Made by a program: the position numbers and the translations under genes. 21,277 bases of DNA from an uncultured Acetobacteraceae bacterium (GTDB taxonomy: Bacteria > Pseudomonadota > Alphaproteobacteria > Acetobacterales > Acetobacteraceae): positions 1 through 21,277 of the forward strand of contig CALGVL010000119.1 of NCBI GenBank assembly GCA_937930165.1, given 5' to 3'. The notes under the pieces were generated by a model, which ran no database searches, had not been told where the DNA came from, and saw only the letters and a program-made list of their open reading frames with translations. Below, one piece after another: positions 1-8,539 of the stretch (the first letter of the stretch is position 1; each line of letters opens with the position of its first letter).

Positions 1-1469
1 CCGGCCACCACGCGGTCGAGCGGCTGGGACGCACCCGCTGCCTCCGCCGCGCCGAGCGCCGCGGCATAACGCGCCGCGCGGTCCTGCTCGCCCCGCATGG
101 CCGACCAGCCCCAGGCCGCGCCGCCCAGGACCAGCAGCGCCGCGCCGGCCCAGGCGGCGGTGGTCAGGGCCAGGCGCCGCCGCTCCCCGCCCCGGTCGCG
201 GGAGGCGAGGCGCGCCTCGTTGAAGATTACCTCGCGCAGCAGCCGGCCGAGGAAGAAGCTGCGCTCCTGCCGCCCGGCGCCGGAAGCGGTGGCCACCGGC
301 TCCGGCGCCAGGCCGAAGCCGCGCGCCAGCGCGCCGGAGAGGCGGTCCATCGGCGTCCCCTCCTGCGTGCCGGAGGTGAGATAGACGCCGCGCAGGAAAG
401 GCGCAGGATCGAGGCGGGAGCCGCCGAAGGCCACGCGCAGGAAGGCGGCAAGCGGCTCCTGCAGAGAGGCAAGCTGGGCGGGGAAGCGGGCGATGGCCGC
501 CCGCTGCTCCGGCCCGCGCTCGGCCTGCAGCCGGTCCAGCAGCCGGGCGTTCAGGCGGTCGAGCAGCGCGGCGAATTCCACGTTGAAGCCCTCGACGGGC
601 CCCTCCACGCCGCCGGCATCGGGCGCGAAGGTCATGCCCCAGACCTGCGCCCGCGCCTCGGCATCCAGATCGGCGAAATATTCGACGAAGCCGGAGAGCA
701 GATCCGCCTTGGTGACCAGCAGATAGACCGGCAGGCGCTGGCGCAGCGCCGCCTCCAGCTCCCGCACCCGGCGGCGGACGGCCAGCGCATGGGCGTCGCG
801 CTCGGCCGGGGGAAGGCGGGCGATCTGGTCCACGCCGAAGGCGACCAGCACACCGTTCAGCGGCTGGCGCGGGCGGTGCCGGGCCAGCAGCGCCAGGAAG
901 CGCTCCCAGGCGCCGCGATCCACGGCGGCATCGCTGTCCTGGGTGGTGTAGCGGCCGGCGGTGTCGATCAGCACCGCCTCCTCGGCCAGCCACCAGTCGC
1001 AATAGCGGGTGCCGCCGGCACCGCCGAGGCGCATGCCCTCGGCCAGCGGAAAGCGCAGGCCGGACCGGGCGATGGCCGTGGTCTTGCCGGAGCCGGGCGG
1101 GCCGATGATGACATACCAGGGCTGGTCGTAGAGGAAGCCGCGCGCGCCCACGGCGCGGCGGAGCTGCGCCAGGGCGGTGGTCAGCCGCTCCCGCAGCTCG
1201 GCTTCCTCCTCGCGGATCGCGCCGGCGCTGGGGTCCGGGGCAGCGGCGGCCTGGACCAGCGCCTCGTCGCGCTTCACCGCGCGCCGGGCCAGCCAGAACA
1301 CCGCGCCGGCCCAGATCAGGACGGGCAGCAACGCCAGGGGCAGGCGCAGGGCGATGCCGTCGAAGATTTCACCGAGCAGCGGGGCGAAGAGCCAGATCAG
1401 CGCCGCGACCAGCGCCGCGCCCGCGAGGCCGGCCAGCGCCCGCGGGCGCAGGAAGGGAGAGGCCCGCAT
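1..1469 (-). CDS. tssM: TssM (IcmF/ImpL/VasK), N-terminal part, cut by window edge
   Basis: Inner-membrane component of the T6SS membrane complex, partner of TssL; the family usually has about 1100-1200 residues and 489 are visible here. Two membrane segments lie at about residues 10-30 and 37-57 and a third at about 429-453, the usual IcmF topology with a cytoplasmic NTPase-like domain between them. That domain has an intact Walker A (GPPGSGKT, residues 123-130), a G3-like DTAG starting at D169 and a G4-like TKAD (253-256). The ATG shares one base with the tssL stop (TGATG) and has GGAG nine bases upstream, which fixes the start and implies translational coupling. The periplasmic C-terminal part lies beyond base 1. 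Family assignment is firm; whether this copy hydrolyses NTP is not shown, since some TssM proteins lack Walker A. Confidence 0.95.
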   Translation of the reverse strand, partial: MRASPFLRPRALAGLAGAALVAALIWLFAPLLGEIFDGIALRLPLALLPVLIWAGAVFWLARRAVKRDEALVQAAAAPDPSAGAIREEEAELRERLTTALAQLRRAVGARGFLYDQPWYVIIGPPGSGKTTAIARSGLRFPLAEGMRLGGAGGTRYCDWWLAEEAVLIDTAGRYTTQDSDAAVDRGAWERFLALLARHRPRQPLNGVLVAFGVDQIARLPPAERDAHALAVRRRVRELEAALRQRLPVYLLVTKADLLSGFVEYFADLDAEARAQVWGMTFAPDAGGVEGPVEGFNVEFAALLDRLNARLLDRLQAERGPEQRAAIARFPAQLASLQEPLAAFLRVAFGGSRLDPAPFLRGVYLTSGTQEGTPMDRLSGALARGFGLAPEPVATASGAGRQERSFFLGRLLREVIFNEARLASRDRGGERRRLALTTAAWAGAALLVLGGAAWGWSAMRGEQDRAARYAAALGAAEAAGASQPLDRVVA

Positions 1470-2854
1470 CAGCCGTTGCTCCGCATGAGCAGGATCTCGA
1501 TCCGCCGGTTTTCCTCGCGGCCTTCCGCCGTGGTGTTGGGGGCGAGCGGCTCGGTATCGGCGCGCCCCTCCGCAGCGACGCGCGACGGGTCGCCAAGCAC
1601 GGCGCCGAGCAGGTCCCGCACCGCCTCCGCCCGCGCCACGGAGAGGTGGAAATTGGAAGGAAAGCGCACGGTGCGGATCGGCTGGCTGTCGGTATGGCCG
1701 AGAACGAAGATGCGCCCCGGCTCCTCCCGCAGCGCCTGGCCGATGCGCTCCAGCAGGTTGCGGAAGCGCGGATCAGGCGTGGCGCTGCCCGAGGCGAAGA
1801 CGCCGCGGTTGCGCACGCGCACCATGACCATCTGCGCATCGCCGGCGACCACCACCTGATGCGCGGCGATCTCCGGGGCAAGGAATGTGCGCAGCCGCTC
1901 CAGCACATCCGGCCGTGCCGGGGCGGCGCTGGGCGGCGGCGGGGCGGGCGGCACCACGGCGGCGGCGCGCTGGATCTCCGGCAGGGTCGCGGGGGGCAGG
2001 CGCATGGTCCGCGCCATCAGCGCGTCGCCCTCGTCATTCAGCGCCATGGCCAGCCCGACATAGCCGAAGCCGAGCAGCGCCGCGGCCAGGGCGCCCGCGA
2101 CCCAGGCAGGCACGCTGCGGCCGATCGGCCGGTGCGGCGCATCCACGCCGCGCCAGCGGGGCGAGAGGTCACGCGCCGTCGGCGCCGCCTCCGGCCGCCG
2201 CCCGGCGAGCAGGCCGTAGAGTTCCTCCCGCACGCGCTCCAGGTCGGAGGCGCCGCGCGGCTCCAGCCGGTAGCGGCCGCGGAAGCCGAGGGCGAGGCAG
2301 AGATAGGCGATCTCCAGCGCCTGGCCGTAGCGGCCCGGCTCCCGCTGCATGGATTGCAGGATCTGGAAGAAGCGCTCGCCGCTGCGGACCTCCTTGTGGA
2401 AGGTCGAGATCAGGGACTGCGCCGCCCAGATGCTGGTCGCGCCCCAGGGTGTCGCCAGCACCACATCGTCCAGCGCGGCGCAGAGCGCGTATTGCGCCGC
2501 CTCCACCTGCTCCGGTGCGATGCCTGCGGCGGATGCGGCCTGCCGGAAGGCGGCAACGGCCCGTACCGCGCGCTCGCGCAGCTCCGCCACGCCGCCGGGC
2601 GGCGCCGCGACACGGCCGGGGCCAAGCCGCGCGAGCAGGTCGAGCAGCGGCGCCGCCAGGCTGGCGAGCGGGTTGATGCCGATGCGCGGGATCTCCGCCG
2701 CCCCGCCCTCGGCGGGCAGCGGCGCGGCGGCGGGCGCAGGCGACGGCTGAAAGGGTGGCGGCGCGGGCTGCGGGCGCGCCGCGCCGGTTACGGGCCGGAT
2801 GACGGTGCGGTCGGCATCGTCATCGGGCTCGGCGAAGGGGTTGTCGGTGCTCAT
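1469..2854 (-). CDS. tssL: TssL (DotU/ImpK) with C-terminal OmpA-like peptidoglycan-binding domain
   Basis: Inner-membrane T6SS protein of 461 residues that binds TssM and recruits the TssK baseplate. In order: a Pro/Ala-rich disordered leader (about 1-55), the cytoplasmic DotU helical domain (about 58-225), one transmembrane segment (about 248-271), a short Pro-rich linker, and an OmpA/MotB-type domain (about 330-461). The OmpA domain shows the GHTDS core (386-390), the LSVARAEAV helix start and ENRRIEI near the end. This is the 'evolved' or extended TssL. An in-frame start exists at 2944 but would run 90 bases into tssK; ATG 2854 overlaps the tssK stop in an ATGA motif and begins a normal MSTDNPF leader, so I chose it. 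The peptidoglycan anchor matters because no TssJ lipoprotein gene is visible. Confidence 0.95.
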   Translation of the reverse strand: MSTDNPFAEPDDDADRTVIRPVTGAARPQPAPPPFQPSPAPAAAPLPAEGGAAEIPRIGINPLASLAAPLLDLLARLGPGRVAAPPGGVAELRERAVRAVAAFRQAASAAGIAPEQVEAAQYALCAALDDVVLATPWGATSIWAAQSLISTFHKEVRSGERFFQILQSMQREPGRYGQALEIAYLCLALGFRGRYRLEPRGASDLERVREELYGLLAGRRPEAAPTARDLSPRWRGVDAPHRPIGRSVPAWVAGALAAALLGFGYVGLAMALNDEGDALMARTMRLPPATLPEIQRAAAVVPPAPPPPSAAPARPDVLERLRTFLAPEIAAHQVVVAGDAQMVMVRVRNRGVFASGSATPDPRFRNLLERIGQALREEPGRIFVLGHTDSQPIRTVRFPSNFHLSVARAEAVRDLLGAVLGDPSRVAAEGRADTEPLAPNTTAEGREENRRIEILLMRSNG

Positions 2855-4188
2855 GCGCGGATGGCCCAGAGCTCGATCTGGAGGTTGGGGAAGTCGCCGG
2901 AGACATGGATGGCGAAGCCGCCGGAATTCTGCATGAACTGCCAATGCGGGCTGCCGCGGTCGAGCTCGAAATAGACGGCATTGGCGGTGTAGGGGATCTG
3001 CCGCGGCGCCACCGGCAGCGGGCGCAGGGCGATGCCGGGCATGGCAACGCTGACCAGCTCCCGGATATGCTCCACCGCGCCGATCTTGGCCTGGTGCGGG
3101 AAGAGGCGCAGCATCTGCTCGGTCGGCAGATCGGCCCGCGCCACCAGCACGAAGGCGGCGCCGCGCAGCAGGGTGCGGTCGGTCAGCGCGCCGACGCGCA
3201 CGCCATGCCGGCGCTCCTGCAAGGGGATGGCGATGGCCGTCTGCTCCAGCACCGCGGAGAGGGAGCGGCGCAGGTCGGCGACCACCGGCGCGTAGCTGCG
3301 CTGCAGGTCGTCATGCCGATAGCCGGGATAGGCGCTGGGCCGGCGCTTCGGATCGGTGAAGGTGGCGAGTTCCCCGGCCATGGCAACCAGCGCGGCATAG
3401 AGTGGCTCGGGATGCACCGCGCCCGCATCCGCCCAGTGGGACAGCAGCCCCTGCCAGCGGTTCACCGCCTGCAGCAGCATGAAGTCGCTGATCTCGGCGA
3501 CGCCGCGCGTGCCGGGCTGGCCGAGGCGCATGGCCAGCGCCTCCCCGCGCTGGCCGAGCTTGCCGGTCAGCTCAGTGATGAGATTGGCCAGCGGCGCCAC
3601 CGCGCCGGCGCGCAGGCAGGGCGGGATGTAGCCCTCATCCACGACGACCTGGCGGTCGGCCCGCACCTCGGTCACACGCGCCAGGCCGAGGCAGGTGAAG
3701 CCGGCGCGCTCCTCCGTCTCCAGCATGTAGCGCAGCCGCGGGCGGGCCACCTGCAGGTCGGCGGGCAGGGTGCTGTCGGAATGCGTGTCATGCGCGGCGA
3801 AGGAGCGCAGGGCAAGGCGGGCGCGCACCGATTCCGGCCCCTCGCCGAAGGCGACCTCCTGCACGCCGGGCTGATGCAACGGCACGGCGAGGTAGACCAC
3901 CGCATTGCGCGTGCCCTCCGGCAGGTCGAGCGCCGGGGGCGGGTCGGCATCGCCGGGGATGCTGAAGGGCGTGCCGTCCTCCAGCACGCCGGCGCAGGCG
4001 GTGACGGCGAATTTCCCGGCGCTGAGCAGGTCGCGGTCCAGCGACAGTTCCGTGACGCCCCAGCCATGCGGCGCCAGGGCGCCGACGCGCGCCCGCAGCA
4101 TGTGCTCGAAATGCCGGTCCTGCTGCTGGAAATGCTGGGCTCGGAGGAACATCCCCTCCTGCCAGACGACGCGGTCGTTCCAATACAT
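2851..4188 (-). CDS. tssK: TssK (ImpJ/VasE) baseplate protein
   Basis: Trimeric baseplate adaptor linking the TssF-TssG-TssE wedge to the TssL/TssM membrane complex; cytoplasmic. The 445-residue length is normal for the family. The N-terminus shows the highly recognisable TssK signature, with VVWQEGMFLRAQHFQQQD at about residues 7-24. The C-terminal third carries the conserved KIGAVEHIRELV and YFELDRGSPHW segments, ending in an FPNLQIELWAIRA-type strand. It starts 39 bases after the tagH stop and overlaps tssL by four bases (ATGA). No truncation or frameshift is seen. Assignment is very secure. Confidence 0.97.
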   Translation of the reverse strand: MYWNDRVVWQEGMFLRAQHFQQQDRHFEHMLRARVGALAPHGWGVTELSLDRDLLSAGKFAVTACAGVLEDGTPFSIPGDADPPPALDLPEGTRNAVVYLAVPLHQPGVQEVAFGEGPESVRARLALRSFAAHDTHSDSTLPADLQVARPRLRYMLETEERAGFTCLGLARVTEVRADRQVVVDEGYIPPCLRAGAVAPLANLITELTGKLGQRGEALAMRLGQPGTRGVAEISDFMLLQAVNRWQGLLSHWADAGAVHPEPLYAALVAMAGELATFTDPKRRPSAYPGYRHDDLQRSYAPVVADLRRSLSAVLEQTAIAIPLQERRHGVRVGALTDRTLLRGAAFVLVARADLPTEQMLRLFPHQAKIGAVEHIRELVSVAMPGIALRPLPVAPRQIPYTANAVYFELDRGSPHWQFMQNSGGFAIHVSGDFPNLQIELWAIRA

Positions 4189-4227
4189 CCCCTGTGATCC
4201 CCCGTCGTCCCCCGGTCTTGCCGGCGG

Positions 4228-5646
4228 TCAGCCCCGCTGGCCTCCGGCGGCAGCGACCGCGCGCTCATAGGCACGGGCGAAGGCCTTGCCGAAGGCGCTC
4301 TCGAAATCGTCCTCGAATTCGGCCAGCAGCCGCTGGTGCAGCCGCACATAGTCCTCCCAGAGCCGCGCCCGGCGCTGCCCCGGCAGCAGGGCGAGCCCCC
4401 CGCCTGCGCCGGATTGCGCCGCCTGCGCCTCCACCGCCGCGGGGGCGAGCCGGTCGAGCAGCGCGCGCGCCGCCGCCTGGGTCGCCGCCAGGGTGGCGAG
4501 CTGGTGCACCTTCAGATCGTCGGTGACGCTGCGCACCGCGCCGCCCGCCGCGGCCTCGCTGAGCATGAGCAGCTGCGCCACGGCGGCATCGTCGCTGGGC
4601 GCGAATTTCAGCGGGTTGTTCCCGGCCGCGCGCAGCATGGTCTGCTCGATGCGGAACTCCCGCTTCACCTCCCCCCGCGCCACGAGAAGGGCGCGCAGCC
4701 CGGCGATCGCCGCGCCGAAGGCGGCGCCCAGGGCGCGGCAGGCGGCGACCGGATCGGGCGTGGAGGGCACTGTGCCCGGCGGTAGCCCGGCTGCGGCGAG
4801 GAAGGCCGCCAGTGCCTCCGCCGCCCCGGCGCCGGCGGGCACGGCCGGGGCCTGCGCCGGCAGGAGCGGCGCGGGGGAAGCGGCCGGTGCCGGAGCCCCA
4901 CCGGCGGGAAGCAACTCGGCCGGGTCGAGGTCCCAGTCCTCGGGCAGGAGCTGTGGCCCCGGCGTCACGCGCGGCGGCAGGAAGGCTTCCTGGCCGGAGG
5001 GCAGGTGGTCCGCCACCGGCGGAAGGGCGCCGAAGGGATCCCCGGTGGTGGGCGCCGGATAGGCCAGGCCGGATGCTGCCGGCGGCACCGGATCGAGGTC
5101 GAAGGGCGACCCCCCCGCCCCCGGCCAGGAGGGCGGCGGCACCGGCTGCGCCATCCCCGCCCCGGCGGAAGCCAGGGGGCGGAAGGGGTCATCGAGATCG
5201 GGCAGCGGCGGCGGCAGCGGTGCCGGCGGCGGCAGCCCGCCGCCTGCCGGTGGCCAGGCCGTGGCGGGCGGCGAGGCGAAGGGGTCATCCAGCGCGGCGC
5301 CGAGCCCCCCGGAGACGGACATGGCGGCGGCACCCTGGATCCGCACCTCGATCTCATAGCCCCCGAGGCGCAGGCGGTCGCCATCGGCGAGCGGCGCGCT
5401 GCGGTCGCGCCCGACCGGCTCGGCGGCGTGGTTCAGGAAGGTGCCATTGGTGCTCAGATCGCGCAGATGCCAGGCGCCACCGCGGAATTCGATGACGCAG
5501 TGGCGCTTCGAGAGATGGCGCTCCGGATCCGGCAGCACCCAGTCGCAGCCCTGATCCCGCCCCACCAGCACATCGGCGCCGCCGGAGCGCCAGGTGCTCG
5601 GCGCCGTGCCCTCGGGGCAGCGGATGACGGAAAGCAGGATCTCCAC
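4228..5646 (-). CDS. tagH: FHA-domain protein TagH / ImpI (VasC-type)
   Basis: A 472-residue cytoplasmic regulator. The N-terminal forkhead-associated domain (about 5-104) has the phosphothreonine-binding residues in place: GRD (29-31), SKRHC (46-50) and STNGTFLN (65-72). A long Pro/Ala/Gly-rich, probably disordered linker runs to about 300 and repeats DPF motifs (DDPFASPP, DDPFRPL, GDPFGAL). The C-terminal TagH/ImpI domain ends with FGKAFARAYERAV. The start codon is GTG with GGGGG about nine bases upstream, five bases after the PAAR stop. In other systems FHA proteins are phosphorylated by PpkA and gate assembly; that pathway is family knowledge, and neither kinase nor phosphatase is in this window. 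The repeated DPF motifs could be docking sites, which is inference. Confidence 0.92.
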   Translation of the reverse strand: MEILLSVIRCPEGTAPSTWRSGGADVLVGRDQGCDWVLPDPERHLSKRHCVIEFRGGAWHLRDLSTNGTFLNHAAEPVGRDRSAPLADGDRLRLGGYEIEVRIQGAAAMSVSGGLGAALDDPFASPPATAWPPAGGGLPPPAPLPPPLPDLDDPFRPLASAGAGMAQPVPPPSWPGAGGSPFDLDPVPPAASGLAYPAPTTGDPFGALPPVADHLPSGQEAFLPPRVTPGPQLLPEDWDLDPAELLPAGGAPAPAASPAPLLPAQAPAVPAGAGAAEALAAFLAAAGLPPGTVPSTPDPVAACRALGAAFGAAIAGLRALLVARGEVKREFRIEQTMLRAAGNNPLKFAPSDDAAVAQLLMLSEAAAGGAVRSVTDDLKVHQLATLAATQAAARALLDRLAPAAVEAQAAQSGAGGGLALLPGQRRARLWEDYVRLHQRLLAEFEDDFESAFGKAFARAYERAVAAAGGQRG

Positions 5647-5651
5647 TGCGC

Positions 5652-5939
5652 TCAGCCCCCGATATAGACGGTGCCCTGCGACACGGCCGAGACCTGCCCC
5701 CCATGCTGTGAAAGGTCGCCGATGCGGATGGCCTGCAGCCCGTTCACATAGACCGTGGTGCTGCCCTTCATGAGCATGTTCGGCGGCCCCATGCAGATGC
5801 AGGGATCCGTCTGCCGCGCCTGCGGCAGGCCGACGGTGATCACATTGGGCGATCCCATGGTGATCGCCCCGCCGATATGCGGCACCATGCCGGTGACCAG
5901 CGGGCAGAGATGCATGTCGGTGACGCGTGCGGCCAGCAT
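5652..5939 (-). CDS. PAAR-domain spike-tip protein, no extension
   Basis: A 95-residue PAAR protein that should sharpen the VgrG trimer by sitting on its tip. Hallmarks: DMHLCP with H10/C12, PHIGG with H21, TDPCICMG with C47, and GDLSQHGG with H79, the His/Cys pattern used for metal binding in PAAR cones. There is no N-terminal adaptor or C-terminal toxin, so it is a stand-alone tip. An open frame extends upstream to 6032 through the preceding gene; ATG 5939 is preferred because AAGGATGAGG lies just upstream and the PAAR fold begins at once. The preceding gene stops at 5947, seven bases away, and tagH follows five bases downstream, so tip and regulator appear co-transcribed. Odd point: the DPCICMG segment adds an extra Cys pair (C47, C49). 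Confidence 0.9.
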   Translation of the reverse strand: MLAARVTDMHLCPLVTGMVPHIGGAITMGSPNVITVGLPQARQTDPCICMGPPNMLMKGSTTVYVNGLQAIRIGDLSQHGGQVSAVSQGTVYIGG

Positions 5940-5946
5940 GGCGGCC

Positions 5947-6549
5947 TCATCCTTCTTCCGGCGGGATCCGGCCCGCGCCGCCGGCCGCGATGTCGCGCGC
6001 CGAAGCCAGGAACAGGCCGAGCCGCCGCGCAACCAGGTCCACGCGGTCGCGCCGCAGCGTCGCCAGCCTGACCGCGCCGATCACTGCGGTGCCGCAGAGA
6101 TGCTCGGCCGGCGGCACCACCGGCTGCCCCTCCGGCGCCAGGCTGCCGCCGCTCCAGCCCGCCGCCTGGGCCGCCCAGGCTTCCGGGGTGCGATAGGCGG
6201 TCGCCTCGGCGGCGGCGAGGGCGGCGCGGCGGTTGGCCTCCTCCGGCCGGCGCACCCATTGCTCCGCCGCCTCCAGTGCGCGGAGATCGGCGGCGGGCAG
6301 GGCGGGGTCGGGTACCGCGCGGGCGCACATGCAGGCCCACCAGACCGCTTCCCGCCGCGGCAGTGCATAGGCAAGGAGCCGCGCCTCGTCCGCCGCCCGG
6401 CCGGCGGCACGCAGGCGCTCGGCAGCCTCGGCCACATCCCCGGCGCCGGCAAGACAGGCAAGGCCCTCGGCATCCAGCTCCAGCCGCGGCAGCAGCGGCG
6501 CGAGGGGACCGGAGAGCTTGGTCGGCGGCGGGGCGTGGGATGCGCTCAT
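5947..6549 (-). CDS. T6SS-associated protein between vgrG and PAAR (DUF6931-like)
   Basis: A 200-residue, Ala/Arg-rich, predicted helical cytoplasmic protein with no signal peptide or membrane segment. The centre carries LLAYALPRREAVWWACMCAR (about 57-76), which I associate with the DUF6931 family found beside PAAR/VgrG genes; this is from memory and not verified by search. The C-terminal half has HLCGTAVIGAVRLATL followed by a basic helix. It starts nine bases after the vgrG stop and ends seven bases before the PAAR start. Position between spike and tip genes suggests a chaperone or adaptor loading PAAR or cargo onto VgrG, as DUF4123 or DUF1795 proteins do elsewhere; that role is inference from position. 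The start has a weak Shine-Dalgarno and may be read by coupling from vgrG. Confidence 0.72.
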   Translation of the reverse strand: MSASHAPPPTKLSGPLAPLLPRLELDAEGLACLAGAGDVAEAAERLRAAGRAADEARLLAYALPRREAVWWACMCARAVPDPALPAADLRALEAAEQWVRRPEEANRRAALAAAEATAYRTPEAWAAQAAGWSGGSLAPEGQPVVPPAEHLCGTAVIGAVRLATLRRDRVDLVARRLGLFLASARDIAAGGAGRIPPEEG

Positions 6550-6558
6550 TCCGGACGG

Positions 6559-8394
6559 TCAGTTCAGCTTGATCAGGGCGCCGTTGATGGTGACGATCGC
6601 GCCGGCCTTCTCGACCAGGTTCCCGCCGCTCTCGATCTGCACCATCATCTCGCCCTTCACCGAAACCTGGCCGGTCTTGATGGAGACGCTCATCGGGTCG
6701 AGCACCACTTCGGTTGAGCCGACCTTCAGCGTGATCCGCTTCGCTGCCTCCATGGTGATGGCGCCGGCCGCCGCCTTGATCCTGATGTCGCCCTGCCGCA
6801 CCTCGAGCGTGTCGTTGCCCTCGCGGATGGTGGCGCTGCGGTGGCGCTGCACCGCCTCCGTCGCATCGTGTTTCACCTCGATGGTCAGGTCACGCTCGGC
6901 CGTCAGGGCGACTTCCTCGGCGCCCTTCTTGTCCTCGAAGCGCAGCATGTTGGCGTTCGAGCGCCCGCCGCCCTTGGAGGAGCGTGTCAGGATCCCGGAC
7001 TGGGTGGCGTTGGCCGGCAGCGGGAAGGGCGGGTCGGCCTCCGCGCCGTAGAGGGAGCCGATCACCACGGGCCGGTCCGGGTCGCCATCCACGAAGGCGA
7101 CCAGCACCTCGTCGCCGATGCGGGGCAGCGCCCAGAAGCCGCGGCCATTGCCGGCCCAGGGCTGCGCCACCCGCACCCAGCAGGAGGAGCGCTCGTCCCG
7201 CTCCCCCTTGCGGTCCCAGAGGAAGCGGATCCTGATCCGGCCGTATTCGTCGCAGTGCACCTCCTCGCCGGACGGGCCGGTGACAATGGCGGACTGCACG
7301 CCGGGTACGACGGGGCGCGGGCGCGGCTCCGGGTTGCGCCAGGTGCGCGCCGCCGGGATCAGCGACAGCGCGTTGCGGTAGCCGGAGCCGCCGCCGGCAT
7401 CGAGATGCGTCTGGTCATAGGCGTCGTGCCGCACCTCCGTCACCAGGAAATGCTGCGTGGCGCCATCCAGCGCGAGGCGCACCGCGAGCTTGCCGCCGGC
7501 GAAGACGCCCGGCGCGCTGCCCGCCGCGGCGATCACCTGGCCCGCGCTTTCCGCCGTCTCCATGTCGAGCCGCGCCGGCTGCGCATCCGGCCGTACCGCC
7601 TGGCCGCCCGGCCAGCGGAAGACCTCCCACTCCCCGCCCGAGGCCACGGCCGCCCCCTTGGCGTCGCGCAGAAGCTGGCTCGGCTTCAGCATGTCGTAGT
7701 CGAGCGCGACCGCGCTGGTCGGGCCGGTGTGCCGGCTCTCCTGCCAGCTGGTCAGCGCCTCGGGCGAGTCGTCGCCATCGTCGCGCAGGATGAGCGGGCC
7801 GCCGGGGATAGCCGGGAAGCCGGCATTGACGGCGGTGACGACCATGCTGTGCTGGCCGCGCTCATGCCGGAAGTAGAAGCCGCAGCCGATCTCGTCCAGC
7901 AGGCGCTGGACGAAATCCAGGTCCGACTCGTTGTACTGCACCGTATAGGGGCGCTTCACCTTCGGCAGCTCGGTGGCGAAGCTGAGCGGCGCGGCGCCCC
8001 CTTCCTCGACCACGGTGCGGACGATGTCCGCCGCGGACATGTTCTGGAAGACGCGGCAGTCCACGGTGCGCGACAGGTTCCACAGCCGCGGCACCACCTC
8101 CAGCCGGTATTCGGCGAGGCCGCGATGCGCGCCCCCCAGCCTGGAGAGGGTGCGGACGATGCCGTGGAAATGCCGCTCCGGGCAGCTCGGCCGGCGGATG
8201 CTGCAGGTGACGGCCTTGCCTATCAGCTCGGCGGCCTGGATCTCCCGCCGCGCCAGCACCGTCGCCTGGATCAGGAAAGGGCGGGAGATCGCCTCGGTAA
8301 CCGTAAGGCTGCGCAGCGCCAGCACATCCGGGCCGAGCGGCGACTCGATCGCCAGCAGGCGCTGCGCCTGGGTCAGCCGCGTCTCGGTGCCCAT
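6559..8394 (-). CDS. vgrG: VgrG spike protein (TssI)
   Basis: A 611-residue trimeric spike protein equivalent to phage gp27-gp5. The gp27-like region occupies about 1-370 with typical text such as QYNESDLDFVQRLLDEIGCG. The gp5 OB-fold region (about 370-460) includes CDEYGRIRIRFLWDRKG and WALPRIGDEVLVAFVDGDPD. After these comes a repetitive beta-helix needle (about 490-611) rich in alternating hydrophobic residues. It ends shortly after the needle (GALIKLN), so no enzymatic C-terminal extension is present; this is a canonical, not evolved, VgrG. The ATG at 8394 follows an AGGCAGGGGCGG Shine-Dalgarno region, itself just below a perfect 8-bp hairpin. It heads the DUF6931-like, PAAR, tagH, tssK, tssL, tssM block. 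Confidence 0.96.
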   Translation of the reverse strand: MGTETRLTQAQRLLAIESPLGPDVLALRSLTVTEAISRPFLIQATVLARREIQAAELIGKAVTCSIRRPSCPERHFHGIVRTLSRLGGAHRGLAEYRLEVVPRLWNLSRTVDCRVFQNMSAADIVRTVVEEGGAAPLSFATELPKVKRPYTVQYNESDLDFVQRLLDEIGCGFYFRHERGQHSMVVTAVNAGFPAIPGGPLILRDDGDDSPEALTSWQESRHTGPTSAVALDYDMLKPSQLLRDAKGAAVASGGEWEVFRWPGGQAVRPDAQPARLDMETAESAGQVIAAAGSAPGVFAGGKLAVRLALDGATQHFLVTEVRHDAYDQTHLDAGGGSGYRNALSLIPAARTWRNPEPRPRPVVPGVQSAIVTGPSGEEVHCDEYGRIRIRFLWDRKGERDERSSCWVRVAQPWAGNGRGFWALPRIGDEVLVAFVDGDPDRPVVIGSLYGAEADPPFPLPANATQSGILTRSSKGGGRSNANMLRFEDKKGAEEVALTAERDLTIEVKHDATEAVQRHRSATIREGNDTLEVRQGDIRIKAAAGAITMEAAKRITLKVGSTEVVLDPMSVSIKTGQVSVKGEMMVQIESGGNLVEKAGAIVTINGALIKLN

Positions 8395-8405
8395 CCGCCC
8401 CTGCC

Positions 8406-8425
8406 TGCCACGGCGGCCCGTGGCA
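8406..8425 (-). repeat. Perfect inverted repeat in the vgrG leader
   Basis: TGCCACGG and CCGTGGCA form an 8-bp perfect stem with a CGGC tetraloop, ending 11 bases before the vgrG ATG. It has no following T-run in either direction, so it is not a classic terminator. It could shape ribosome access to the vgrG Shine-Dalgarno or be an operator half-site pair; both are inference, and GC-rich DNA makes chance dyads common. Confidence 0.4.
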
Positions 8426-8539
8426 CGCCGGCGATGTCCTCCCCATTCCCGAGCATGCGCCTGACCATCCCCGCGGCCGCCGGTAGTTTCGCCTGCGTAT
8501 GGTAACGCCTTATCGTGCCGCGCGCCATAGCCTGCGAGT

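Noticed and set aside
1646..2974. Long plus-strand open frame opposite tssL and the end of tssK, and similar ones at 789-1859 and 2905-4197
   Set aside because: They are antisense to well-recognised T6SS genes and encode Arg/Ala/Gly-rich low-complexity protein without any domain, the usual shadow effect in very GC-rich DNA.
4189..4227. A tssJ lipoprotein gene in the tagH-tssK gap
   Set aside because: The gap is only 39 bases and no lipobox-bearing frame occurs in the block.
5940..6032. Upstream extension of the PAAR gene to 6032
   Set aside because: The extra 31 residues overlap the preceding gene, are Arg/Ala-rich with no domain, and the ATG at 5939 has a good ribosome-binding site.
7000..8394. 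Possible enzymatic extension on VgrG
   Set aside because: The protein ends right after the beta-helix needle at residue 611; no extra domain is present.
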